Positions 1 through 10,748 of a DNA stretch of 64,000 nucleotides are shown piece by piece (within the stretch, counting starts at the first letter, position 1; each line of letters opens with the position of its first letter). Origin of the DNA: Adiantum capillus-veneris (lineage: Eukaryota > Streptophyta > Polypodiopsida > Polypodiales > Pteridaceae). The notes under the pieces are model-generated. The model was not told where the DNA came from. It made no database searches and was given only the letters and a program-made list of their open reading frames with translations. The translations under genes and the position numbers were made by a program. The stretch covers positions 24,984,451 through 25,048,450 of the forward strand of contig CM043948.1 of the NCBI GenBank assembly GCA_014529385.2, given 5' to 3'.

Positions 1-741
1 TTCTTCACAGAGGCATCGTCTACAAGTTCCCACCCTTGGCGTTTTTACCCCTCTGCAGCAGCCCAAGCATTAGCGTTTTGGTTGCTAGCATCATCAGCAT
101 GTAGCCAGCGTTTTGACAAGGGAAATTCAGCAAGACAACAGCCAGTCCCAGCGTTTGTTTCCAGCAACACTAACGCTAGGAAAACAGCAAAACCTCAGCA
201 GTTTGCAGCGTTTTCAGCAGGTGCTTTCAGCCCTAAAAATGCAGCCAAGAAAATACAGCAGATCAGCGTTTTGTGTCTTCAGCAAGATCCCCGACAAAGC
301 CTTCAAAATCAGCCCTTAAAACATGCAAGAAAACAGTCATTTTCAGCCTTGAAACAGTCCAAGAAATTCAGCATCAAGAAGATCCCACATTTCAGCCCAA
401 GTCGCCGTCATCATCACCGTCGTCGTCTCATCGGCATAGTCCCATTGCATCAGTCCACTGCATTTGCAATGTACGCATTTGTGCAATCAAGTAGACCACT
501 CTCGCCGACGAGAGTGGGCCTTCGGAGGAGGGTTTTACAACCTCTCCGTGTCGTATCTCTTCTCTCTCCTTCTCTCGGTCTCATTCACTTGCACGCACAA
601 TATCCACTCACTTTGTTCGTGACCACAGTACTCTCCATAAGAACGGAAAGCTCTCTCTTTCCCTAAGAACTAAAAGGAACCTTGAGCAATAAAGATCACT
701 AATTCTGAGAAAATACAGCATTCATTCCGCTGCACCTAACA
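1..741 (+). mobile_element. LTR 3' portion of a gypsy-type element
   Basis: This looks like the R/U5 part of an LTR. It is non-coding, rich in repeats of a TTTTCAGCCCT-like motif, and contains CGTCGTC stretches and the phrase CATAGTCCCAT, all of which recur in the LTR at 16727-17964. It ends in GCTGCACCTAACA at 741, which parallels the other LTR's end GTTGCACCTTACA. No PBS follows; an inverted pol fragment starts directly at 742. The left end lies outside the window. A 194-codon open frame at 82-666 is low-complexity and is not treated as a gene. The assignment rests on similarity by eye to one other copy. Confidence 0.45.
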
Positions 742-1292
742 CCACATCTCTCCTCAAAGTAGGCCAATAAAAGAATATCTCTACCGCTTTAATTGTCGCA
801 TCAATACCACGATGCCCTGTATACTGTGGGACATGACTTTCTACCATGACCTTATGTCGCAATGGCCTAGTGACACATACTCTACCATGCATCATCATAA
901 AATCATCCTTGAGGAGGTAGTGCCCAATACGTCGTCCATCTTGCAACTATTAAAAAATCCTTGCGAAGTCTTCATTTGTAGCATATTGTTCCTTCATGTC
1001 ATCAAGCTCATGATGATAAGAAATTGACACAGCTAAAATTTGTGGCTTTCTTGATAACGCATCAGTCACAACATTCTTCTTGCCTTCCACATACATAATC
1101 TGGAAGTGGAACATAGAAAGAATGTTTGCCCATCACATATGCTTTTCGGGTAACTTTGATTGTGTCAAGAAGCATCGCAAGGTCTTATGATATGTCTGGA
1201 CAACAAAATCGGCACCTAAGAGGTAGTGCTTCCAACTAGAATCACTTGCGCCACGTGGACATGCTTCTCCCATGGCCTAGCATCAGTCATAG
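742..1292 (-). pseudogene. Inverted gypsy pol fragment (RNase H to integrase zinc finger)
   Basis: Read on the minus strand, this matches the RNase H end and the integrase N-terminus of Gypsy-A (about 6440-6930 on the plus strand). Visible blocks are the ADFVVQT-like RNase H strand, the VEGKKNVVTDALSRKP end of RNase H, HYLLKDDFMMMHGR, and the integrase zinc-binding YTGHRGID and FFYWPTLRRDV. It carries stop codons and stops abruptly at GATGTGG (742), before the CxxC half of the zinc finger. It is a broken piece of a Gypsy-A relative. Gypsy-A itself inserted at its right edge (TSD CATAG at 1288-1292). Confidence 0.8.
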
Positions 1293-2769
1293 TGTCACCA
1301 GCGTGTGACTACTATCTATCCTTTTTGTTGATTTCTTTCTTATTATCTATTTACTTTCACTTTTTGGAAACACCCCTCGGGAAATCTAACTGCCCTGCAT
1401 TGCATAGCTAGTGTGGAACTGTCCAGAGAGAGTCCAGGCCTGAGGGCAAGAGAGCACTAAGGTTGGACAAGGACTATGGTTAGCCAAGTGGGGTCATTGA
1501 CTAGCCAAAGTGGAATCCTTTGCTACAGAGGCTACATTTCAGTTTTGGATGTGGCCGCAGTGTACAAAGAGGGTCGGATGACCTAGAAAGATACAATGGC
1601 AGCATCTCCTAAAATTTAGGGAACTGCTATTTTGGGACTTGAAAATGTGTTGGCGTCATTACCTCCGGAATGACAAGGGGAACATTTTCTTACTCTGCCG
1701 TGAATTCAACTGGGCAACCGGTTGGGATATTTTTAGACGGCAACCCCGAAACGGGAAAATGCTTATAAATGTGCCAAGTGGCACCTTCTGGTGCACTTGC
1801 CTCATGCAACAAGAAGTGGCGCTGAATTTAGGAGGGGGAGAGCCTCATTTTCAGTTTTTGTCACAGGTTAAGAGCTATGGAGTGCTTGCTTTCCCTCTTA
1901 TGTACAGTGCGGTGCCAGGAGTGATGCCCTGCACGCTACGCACTGCCCTCTCTCTCCCCTTTGGCAGTATGTTATGCCCCTCTGGTGGGCTCTTCATTTG
2001 ACCAATGTACAGTTGTGTGGGTTCATGCGCGATTGCCGAGGCAAGAGCCTCTTGCACAGGTACTGGATTAGCTAGCGGCTAATCCCCCCGCAGGTACAGG
2101 TGAATTCGGAGAGGTTTCACGCCAGAAATCTCGTCCGATTCAAAGGGCAAGTAGCCCTACAGGTGCGGGAGCTCGAGGACTTGCTAAGGATGCGACCGTC
2201 ACGCGAAACGGAGCCCGAAACAGTGAATTACAGCCTGCTGTGTATTTTTGCAGGTTTAGGGTTTTGGCCCTAAACGGACCCTAATACTCCCAGGAGGTTC
2301 GGGGACGCAAGGGGACCGCTGTACAGGTGATCTGGCGCATTTTCAGGGCTGAAAACAGAGAATTCAGCGTGCTGCAGATTCTCGCCAGGTTTTGCAAAGT
2401 GCCCGTATGCATCGGGAAAGTCGGCCAATGCGTGGGAATACTGACCGTGAAGGGTTCTAGTACAGTTATGCTGCCGAAATCGGGCTGGAACAGTGGAAAT
2501 TCAGCCGAGTTTGTGCGGGGCAGCTTGTAGGGAACCACAGCGTTTATTCCCTCTTTTGAACAGTAAAGAAATACCATAAGGGGCGCCTAAGTTAGGGGCC
2601 AATCTGGTGTCCGTCTACTCATACAGGTGCAATCTAGCAGCCTGTATCCCTCTCCCCTTTGTTGTGTCTTGAAAGTACAGGTAAAATAGAGGACTAATAA
2701 TGGGTGAAAGCTAAATCAAGGTTTGAAGTAAAGTCTACCGCCCTTTTTGGATTGAACAGGCCGGTTTCA
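1293..2769 (+). repeat. Gypsy-A 5' LTR
   Basis: Direct repeat of 8702-10119 plus 16663-16721. It begins TGTCACCAGC and ends GGCCGGTTTCA. It contains a perfect 7-bp inverted repeat TTTTCAG/CTGAAAA (2340-2355) and a module AAGAAATACC..AAGGGGCGCC near 2567-2586 that is shared with other LTR families in this window. The internal region starts directly at 2770 with TGGTTCCATCGACGGG, a possible PBS not of the common initiator-Met type; its tRNA was not identified. The two LTRs differ by scattered substitutions only. Confidence 0.93.
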
Positions 2770-2877
2770 TGGTTCCATCGACGGGATTAAATCACTTTTT
2801 CCCATAGAAGTGAGCCTTGGTCAGTTTTGGTCTTGAGGACACAGGGGATCATAGACCAGACACAGGGAATTGCAATT

Positions 2878-3804
2878 ATGGCTGACAGACTAGATGATGT
2901 GACTGAAGAGGTTTCCTCTTCACAGGGTCAACAGACACATGAAGTGGGTGAGTCCTCAAGACCACCACAGACTGATGACGATATATTCAGGACCTAGTTG
3001 GCTACTGCTGTGGCTATGTTCACACAAGTAATGCAGAATCCAAAGTTTTTAGCCTTTCTGCAACCTCCTCTTCCGTCTCAGCAAGTTGGGTCACTGGATC
3101 ATATTCAAAAGCCTGTTAAGGCTCGAGCACAGGTGATTCATACTGCACAGTCAATGGAAACACCTGTACACTTGACGGAGAACATGCAGTCTCCACAACC
3201 TATGCCTAAGGTGCAAGAACAGGTGGCTGAGATTCCAGTCTTTCAGGCTGTACCAGTTCAACCCGCCACCTTTCAGCAGCCTATAGCTGGTTCTAATGGG
3301 CAGGGAAGCAACTTACAGGCTATGCAACAGGTCTTCCCACCACCTTCAGTGCACCCTGGCTATTTTGGAGGTGGATCGGTATTCCAGAGCATGGCTGGTC
3401 ATGCACCTGGAAATCAGTTTTATAAGCCAGGAACAGTGTTTGGGGGTGCTCAAACGATGATGCCTAACCCCATGTACAGTGTCATGGGTATGCAACCAGG
3501 GTTTCAGAGCACTCAGGGCCAATTTGGGATGCCCCAGGCAAATTTTGGTATGGCTGGAATTACAAATCAGCAGCCAAATATGGCATTTCCAGGTCAAGTT
3601 AATAGCGGCCAAGGAACACAGATGAACCCTAATAGTGTTCCCATGTTTCAGTCACTTCCATATGACAATTTAACGCCGCTGGAGAGGCCAACTCCGTACA
3701 AAGAAGGTGGCAAAGGTGTGTCATTCACGACCTTTACAGGGTTTGATGACAGGAAGAAGGCTCTCTCATTCCTCCAGCAGTTTGACAAGGCCTATGCAGG
3801 GGGA
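2878..3804 (+). pseudogene. Gypsy-A gag N-terminal part
   Basis: The likely gag start is the ATG at 2878 (MADRLDDVTEEVSS...), about 110 bases inside the 5' LTR end. The frame is closed by an in-frame TAG at 2995-2997 after 39 codons, then continues open through a long Gln/Pro/Met/Gly-rich spacer (about 3000-3690), typical of the disordered N-terminus of some plant gags. At 3701 the conserved gag core begins (FTTFTGFDDRKKALSFLQQF), but a 104-bp tandem duplication throws the frame. The TAG and the duplication both argue that this copy cannot make gag. Confidence 0.8.
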
Positions 3805-3908
3805 AAGAAGGTGGCAAAGGTGTGTCATTCACGACCTTTACAGGGTTTGATGACAGGAAGAAGGCTCTCTCATTCCTCCAGCAGTTTGACAAGGCCTATG
3901 CAGGGGGA
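3701..3908 (+). repeat. 104-bp tandem duplication inside gag
   Basis: Bases 3701-3804 are repeated, essentially perfectly, at 3805-3908. The unit encodes the start of the gag core. Because 104 is not a multiple of 3, the duplication shifts the reading frame; the second copy opens the frame that continues into pol. Confidence 0.95.
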
Positions 3909-6146
3909 AACTTTACAGAGGCTTCAAAGGTCCGCAAGGCAGCCACTTTCTTGACAGGGAATGCGGGACAATGGTGGACAACTTTATTGCTTCAAGGGCA
4001 AGCTCCGTCCACATGGATTTACTTCAAGCAGATTTTTGCAGCAACATGGTTATCTGATGACTTTGAAGCAGATGTCATGACAGAATGGCACCAGCTAAAT
4101 GCTGCCACTTGCAGAAATCTGGATGATTACAATCGGAAGTTTTGGAAAGCTCTACTTCCAATAACTTCCTATAGGTTTGTGCCATTGACAGAACAGATTG
4201 AAAAATACTGTTGTGGCCTACCCAAAGGATTGAGAAAATACTGCACGAAGACAAAAGTCACTACTTTGACGCAGCTCATCGAGGTAGCAAACACTGGCAA
4301 TGGTTTGCTCAAGGGAGAAGATTGTGAATTTAACACTGGCGTCAAGGCAGGATCAGGCAAGAAAAATTCAGCCAAGAAGCACGTTCCCAATGAGGCTCCT
4401 AAAGGGACTCAGGAGTCAGCCAACGCAAGGAAAGACAAAGCTATGGCTGAATCAGAAAAAGGACCAGCAAAGAAATGGAAAAGACGTTTTCCTCGCAAGT
4501 CAGAAGAGCAAAAGAAGGTCCTGAGGACAGAGAACAAATGCTTTATATGTGAGCAGCCTGGCCACATTGCTTACAATTGTCCTACAAAGAAAAGGCCAGC
4601 TGATTCTGATGACAAGGAAGACAAGAAAGGAAAGAAGCCCATGGCTGGTCTAGTGCCAGATATGGTGGGCGACAAGCCAAATTCAGATGCAAGTAAGCTT
4701 TGCAGAGCATGGGGAAAGGTCAGGGATCAAACAGTGCTTATCTACTTTGATCCAGGTGCCAAAGCCAACTTCATTTCCCGAGAATTGGCTTCAAAGTTGG
4801 GAATCAGACCTAAAGAGATGGGGTATACAGCAGAGGCAGGTTTGGCATGTCCTGGCCATACAGAGGCTGTGACACCCATCATTGGAAAGTTGCGTCTACA
4901 TATCCAGTCCTATGTAGATGCTGAAGAATTTTACATCATGCCACTGGACGGATGTGATGTGTTGTTAGGTATTCCTTGGTTGTTTCGTGTACAGGGAATC
5001 ATGGATGCCTACAACAAAAAGATCACTGTACAGAGCAGGGGAAAGACTCACATTCTGGATGTAAAGCTTAAAGGGGAGTCTATTCCTACTGTATTAGCTT
5101 CTGCTATTACTTCTGTAATGAAAAAGCATCTTTCTGCGTACTTGGTTTTTGCACGTGAAGTGTCAGATTGTGATGAATCAAATTTATCTGTGCTAGATAA
5201 AGAAAGGTCAATGTTTTTACAACAGTATAGTGACTGTTTCTCCGATTCATTACCATCTCAATTACCGCCAGAGAGACCCGAGGACCATGCGATAGATTTG
5301 GTGCCAGGCAGTAGCCACCAAAACAAGCCTCCGTACAGGGTTAGTGCGGCTCAGCAGAAAGAGATAATGGGCCAAGTACAGGAGTTGTTAGAAAAGGGGC
5401 TGATTCAGCCCAGTTCATCTCCATTCTGTTCTCCAGTGTTGTTGGTGCAGAAAAAGGATGGCTCATGGCGTATGTGCATCGACTACCGTGCACTGAACAA
5501 GAATACCATCAAGAATAGGTTCCCTATACCTAGAATTGATGATATTATGGAAAAATTAGAAGGAGCAGCTATGTTTAGCAGGATAGATCTAAAGAGTGGG
5601 TACCATCAGATCCGCATTAGATTAGAGGATGTGCACAAGACTGCTTTTAGAACGACGTTTGGCCTTTACGAATTTTTAGTGATGCCCTTTGGTCTCACAA
5701 ATGCTCCTGCTACGTTCAATAGGATGATGGACAGAATTTTCCGTCCACACCAACAGTTTGTTGGTACATTCTTTGATGACATGATAGTCTACTCAAAGAA
5801 TGAAGAGGAGCATAGGCATCACTTGGCCATTGTGTTCAAAGAGCTACGCAGTCATAGGTTGCTCATCAATGCAAAGAAAAGTGAGTTTTTTCTGGAAGAG
5901 ATTCACTTTCTGGGACACATTGTCTCAAAGGATGGTGTCAGAATGGATCCTGCAAAAGTTGAAGCGATCAAGTCATGGCCAAATTTGAAGACGGTGCATG
6001 ATGTCCGAAGCTTTTTGGGACTATGCTCCTATTACAGAAGGTTTATCCGAAATTTCGCTGAGATTGCTTCACCTTTACATGCTCTTCAAAAGAAGCTTTT
6101 TGGGACTATGCTCCTATTACAGAAGGTTTATCCGAAATTTCGCTGA
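3822..6146 (+). pseudogene. Gypsy-A gag core, protease and reverse transcriptase
   Basis: A 774-codon open stretch. In order: retrotransposon gag core (residues about 1-180), CCHC zinc knuckle CFICEQPGHIAYNC (about 240-253), aspartic protease with FDPGAKANFI (about 309; DPG where most families have D-T/S-G), the DVLLGIPWL protease flap end, and RT with RMCIDYRALN, GYHQIRI, the catalytic FFDDMIVYS (about 650) and LGHIVSKDGV. It ends in RNase H linker sequence, where an 85-bp tandem duplication (6007-6176) shifts the frame. Gag and pol share one frame, as is common in plant chromoviruses. The RT itself is uninterrupted. Confidence 0.88.
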
Positions 6147-6888
6147 GATTGCTTCACCTTTACATGCTCTTCAAAAGAAGGCAGTCACCTTTAGATGGAC
6201 ACAAAAAGAGATTTCAGCTTTTAATCTCTTAAAGGAAAAGATGACTTCAGATCCAGTCATTGTGTTGCCAGATCTTAGGAAGTCCTTTGTGGTCCAGTGT
6301 GACGCCTGTGGTAGTAGCATTGGTGCAGTGCTAATGCAAGATGGCAGGGTAGTAGCCTATGAGAGCAGAATTTTGCAAGGGCCAGAGATGACCATGCAGG
6401 TCTATGAGAAAGAGTTACTGGCTGTGATTCATGCGCTCTTAAGTTGGAAACACTACCTGCTAGGTGCAGACTTTGTTGTCCAAACGGACCATCAAACCTT
6501 GCGATACTTCTTGACACAAACAAAGTTATCTGAAAAGCATATGCGATGGGCAAATATCTTGTCCATGTTCCATTTTCAGATTGTGCATGTGGAAGGCAAG
6601 AAGAACGTTGTGGCTGATGCCTTGTCAAGGAAGCCACAAATTTTAGCTGTGTCGATTCCTTATCATCATGAACTTGATGATATGAGAGAACAGTATGCAA
6701 ATGATGAATATTTTGCAAGGGTCTTCGAGCAGCTAATGGATGGACAACGTCATGAACACTATCTTCTCAAAGATGGGTTCATGATGATGCATGGCAGATT
6801 GTGTCACAAAGCCATTGCGACGCAAAGTTATGGAAGAGAGTCATGTCCCACCGTATGCAGGGCATCATGGTATCGATGCTATAGTTAA
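5998..6888 (+). pseudogene. Gypsy-A RNase H
   Basis: Open frame carrying the second copy of the duplicated block, then RNase H: VVQCDACGSSIGAVLMQ, AYESRILQ, YEKELLAVIHAL, DHQTLRYFLTQ and VVADALSRKPQ. These are the usual conserved blocks of plant gypsy RNase H, with the catalytic Asp in CDACG, Glu in YEKELLA and Asp in TDHQTL. The frame is lost near 6800, where GTGTGT-type sequence appears to have lost 2 bases relative to the related inverted copy at 742-1292, so the integrase lies in another frame. Confidence 0.85.
6007..6176 (+). repeat. 85-bp tandem duplication at the RT-RNase H junction
   Basis: Bases 6007-6091 (encoding the SFLGLCSYYRRFIRNF block and the start of RNase H) are repeated at 6092-6176. 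The 85-bp length breaks the frame, so RT and RNase H are no longer in one polypeptide. Confidence 0.95.
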
Positions 6889-8128
6889 AGCGGTTGAGAC
6901 ATTCTTCTATTGGCCTACATTGAGAAGGGATGTGGATGCCTTTGTGCGAGAATGCCTAATATGCCAAAAGGTCAAGTTTGACAGGCAAAAGGCACCAGGG
7001 TTATTGCAACCACTACCTATTCCAGATAAACCATGGGAAAGTATTGCTATGGATTTTATCTTTGATCTTCCGAGAACGCAGACAGGAAACGATGGTATTT
7101 GGACCATTATTTGCAGATTCAGCAAACAGGCTCATTTTATTCTTGTCAGGAAGAAGATAAAGCCAGATCAGATGGCACGCTTGTTTATGAGCAATATTTT
7201 CAAGTATCATGGCATGCCACAGTCGATTGTTAGCGACCGTGATCCACGCATGACAAGTTTGTTCTGGAGAGGTTTGTTGGAGAATATGGGCACCACGCTC
7301 AAATTCTCTTCGTCATTTCATCCTCAAACAGATGGGCAGTCAAAAGAGGCAAATTCTACTGTCCTAGATCTGCTGAAGTGTTATGTGTCAAAGCATAAAG
7401 GAAAGTGGGAGCAGTATTTGCCATTGGTGGAGTATGCATACAATAGTACAGTGCATTCATCAACTGGCAAGGCACCCTTTGAGATAGTTGAAGGTGGCAA
7501 GAAAGTTCCTCCCATACTGCATACAAAGGACAAGATATTCGAAGCAGATAAGTATGTTCAGGACATGGATGAAATGTACAAGAAGGTCAAAGTGGCCTTA
7601 GAAAGGACTCACGCAAAGCAAAAGAAAGCAGCTGATCGTCACCGTCGTGAAGTGGTATATTCACTTGGTGATTGGGTGCTTTTACGCTTTGAAAAGGCAA
7701 GGTTAAAGAAGATGAAGAGCAAGGAAAGACTGTTTCCAAAGCTCAGCATGCGTTACTATGGGCCTTTTCAAGTGTGCGACATAATCAGTGATGTTGCATA
7801 TAGGCTGAAATTGCCTGACAGTTGGAAGATTCACAATGCGTTTCATGTGAGTCTTCTCAGACCCTATGTGGGTGATGTGCCAGAAGATATGTCAGCTGAA
7901 GATCAGCCGGAAGTCGAGGAACTTGACGAGATCTTGGTCCCTGAACAGATTTTGGCACACAAAGAAAGGAAAGTGAAAGGCAAGGTTGCTAGGCGTTACT
8001 TCGTAAAGTTCAGAAACTATCCACCAATGGATGCTAAGTGGATGGAAGAAGGTGAACTTGCAGAGTCACCAACTGTGTTATCACTTTACCTGGAAGCCTT
8101 CGATTTGCAACCTACCTTGACCCCTTGA
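6791..8128 (+). pseudogene. Gypsy-A integrase with C-terminal chromodomain
   Basis: A 445-codon frame. Domains: H2C2 zinc finger (HHGID...CLICQ, about residues 24-60), the integrase core with the first Asp in IAMDFIFDLP and the second in VSDRDPR, and the GDWVLLR and FPKLSMRYYGPF blocks. The C-terminal tail (ILVPEQILAHKERK...FVKFRNYPPMDAKWMEEGEL, about 385-430) is a chromodomain-like module known in this clade to direct insertion into heterochromatin. At the position of the catalytic Glu the sequence is GQSKEANS, whereas Gypsy-B reads GQSEIANS, so the catalytic residue appears changed to Lys (codon 7343-7345). The frame has no start of its own; it was fused to RNase H before the 2-bp loss. Confidence 0.87.
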
Positions 8129-8701
8129 GTTTCAAAGCTAAATGGATTGTCAGTGTGACAATGGCTTCTGAAACAAATGATGTACATGGTATTTAAAGTG
8201 AGCTCAAATCAAATACCTGTTACATGAATGTTAGAGCTGTACAGATTGTCAGTTTGGCAATTGCTCTTATGGAATGTCCAAAAGTTTGGTTAGTGCTATA
8301 GAAGTGAGTATTTCTTGTCAGTTTGTCAAGGATACAGTGATTGCTTCTATTGAAGAGTACATGTGTAACTGCATTCTTAAACTGTCGGTTTGGGTATGCT
8401 CGAAAGTGTTACGGGATCCAACGTGTACTAAAAGACAGTGGCAAAATGTGTAGCTACCATTTTGTCATTGGAAAGTTGTGGACTCAAAGCAATGGCAGAG
8501 TGCGAAGCTACCACTATGTCATTGGGACAAGGTTCACACGCAGGCAATACATGAGTCGACGAGGTGTTGAATACACGAGGGTTGACAATGAGCACGTATG
8601 TGTCGTATATGTGTCGACAAGTGTTGAATACATCAGTGTTGACAGTAAGTATGTACGACATAGATGCAAACGAGGACGTTTGAGATTTCAAGAGGGGGGT
8701 A
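8129..8701 (+). other. Gypsy-A 3' non-coding region and polypurine tract
   Basis: No coding potential was seen between the integrase stop and the 3' LTR. The region holds degenerate repeats, for example AGCTACCA(T/C)TTTGTCATTGG near 8450 and 8510, and GTTGAATACA(C/T) near 8565 and 8625. The polypurine tract TTCAAGAGGGGGGTA (8687-8701) abuts the 3' LTR and is nearly identical to that of Gypsy-B. It is the expected plus-strand primer for reverse transcription. Confidence 0.8.
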
Positions 8702-10119
8702 TGTCACCAGCGTGTGACTACTATCTATCCTTTTTGTTGATTTCTTTCTTATTATCTATTTACTTTCACTTTTTGGAAACACCCCTCGGGAAATCTAACT
8801 GCCCTGCATTGCATAGCTAGTGTGGAACTGTCCAGAGAGAGTCCAGGCCTGAGGGCAAGAGAGCACTAAGGTTGGACAAGGACTATGGTTAGCCAAGTGG
8901 GGTCATTGACTAGCCAAAGTGGAATCCTTTGCTACAAAGGCTACATTTCAGTTCTGGATGTGGCCGCAGTGTACAAAGAGGGTCGGATGACCTAGAAAGA
9001 TACAATGGCAGCATCTCCTAAAATTTAGGGAACTGCTATTTTGGGACTTGAAAATGTGTTGGCGTCATTACCTCCGGAATGACAAGGGGAACATCTTCTT
9101 ACTCTGCCGTGAAGTCAACTGGGCAACCGGTTGGGATATTTTTAGACGGCAACCCCGAAACGGGAAAATGCTTATAAATGTGCCAAGTGGCACCTTCTGG
9201 TGCACTTGCCTCATGCAACAAGAAGTGGCGATGAATTTAGGAGGGGGAGAGCCTCATTTTCAGTTTTTGTCACAGGTTAAGAGCTATGGAGTGCTTGCTT
9301 TCCCTCTTATGTACAGTGCGGTGCCAGGAGTGATGCCCTGCACGCTACGCACTGCCCTCTCTCTCCCCTTTGGCAGTATGTTATGCCCCTCTAGTGGGCT
9401 CTTCATTTGACCAATGTACAGTTGTGTGGGTTCATGCGCGATTGCCGAGGCAAGAGCCTCTTGCACAGGTACTGGATTAGCTAGCGGCTAATCCCCCCGC
9501 AGGTACAGGTGAATTCGGAGAGGTTTCACGCCAGAAATCTCGTCCGATTCAAAGGGCAAGTAGCCCTACAGGTGCGGGAGCTCGAGGACTTGCTAAGGAT
9601 GCGACCGGCACGCGAAACGGAGCCCGAAACAGTGAATTACAGCCTGCTGTGTATTTTTGCAGGTTTAGGGTTTTAGCCCTAAACGGACCCTAATACCCCC
9701 AGGAGGTTCGGGGACGCAAGGGGACCGCTGTACAGGTGATCTGGCGCATTTTCAGGGCTGAAAACAGAGAATTCAGCGTGCTGCAGATTCTCGCCAGGTT
9801 TTGCAAAGTGCCCGTATGCGTCGGGAAAGTCGGCCAATGCGTGGGAATACTGACCGTGAAGGATTCTAGTACAGTTATGCTGCCGAAATCGGGCTGGAAC
9901 CGTGGAAATTCAGCTGAGTTTGTGCGGGGTAGCTTGTAGGGAACCACAGCGTTTATTCCCTCTTTTGAACAATAAAGAAATACCGAAAGGGGCGCCTAAG
10001 TTAGGGGCCAATCTGGTGTCCGTCTACTCATACAGGTGCAATCTAGCAGCATGTATCCCTCTCCCCTTTGTTGTGTCTTGAAAGTACAGGTAAAATAGAC
10101 GACTGATAATGGGTGAAAG
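8702..10119 (+). repeat. Gypsy-A 3' LTR, left part (1418 bp)
   Basis: Matches 1293-2710 of the 5' LTR with few substitutions. It is interrupted after GGGTGAAAG by Gypsy-B; the remaining 59 bp are at 16663-16721. The 3' LTR has AATAAAGAAATACCGAAAGG (9971-9990), a better poly(A) signal than the 5' copy's AGTAAAGAAATACC. Confidence 0.93.
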
Positions 10120-10677
10120 TGTCACAAAGTGATGACGTGGCAGACAGCAGAAACCCTAATTTCTGCCAAAAACCCTAAAATTCCTGCAAACCCTAATTTT
10201 TGCCAAAAACCCTAAATTCCGGAAATCGCGGAGGCGGATTATTAAAAAAAAAAAAAAAAAAATTGGAAAATGATGAGCGACGCGAATTTTGCTTTTGCTT
10301 TTTTTTTTTATAAAAAAAAAGAGAAGAGAAAAGACTCTCTAAGAGAGAGAGAGAACTGATGCTTTTGATTTTAAAAGCTTTTGGGGCGCTGCTTTTGGGC
10401 ATCCCTTGTAACCTTTAAATTAGTGGTGAGGGCCTCACTTCTCAGAGCATCTGGACGCAGAGTCTGAGAGTGAAACCCTAACCGCTCTCTTGTACTTTGA
10501 TGATTGATTAATACAAAAAGAAATACCGAAAGGGGCGCCAATCTTTGGGGCCAATATCTCTAGGCACGGAACTCCGCCGGGCCAGTGCAAATCTATTGTG
10601 ATCTGTGAATTGTTTTGAAGTGGTTATTTGGTGTTGTCGCGGTTGATTCTTGACTTGGAGTGTCCAAGTTTGTTACA
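10120..10677 (+). repeat. Gypsy-B 5' LTR
   Basis: Direct repeat of 16097-16657. It has an A-rich tract around 10240-10320 and, near 10520-10540, the AAATACCGAAAGGGGCGCC module shared with Gypsy-A and with the minus-strand LTR at 21778. It ends TTTGTTACA. Confidence 0.95.
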
Positions 10678-10678
10678 G

Positions 10679-10690
10679 TGGTATCAAAGC
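10679..10690 (+). promoter_or_regulatory. Gypsy-B primer-binding site
   Basis: TGGTATCAAAGC lies one base after the LTR end. It differs by one base from the common plant initiator-methionine tRNA site TGGTATCAGAGC, and would prime minus-strand DNA synthesis. Confidence 0.85.
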
Positions 10691-10748
10691 ACGGCCGATT
10701 TCTCTTCTACGGGAAATCCGATCCCCGAAATTTTTTTCCGCGGCACCT

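Noticed and set aside
82-666. 194-codon open frame on the plus strand
   Set aside because: It lies within LTR-like, motif-repetitive DNA; composition is low complexity and no domain is visible.
8341-8820. 159-codon frame downstream of the Gypsy-A integrase
   Set aside because: It spans non-coding 3' sequence, the PPT and the LTR start, so it cannot be a gene of the element.
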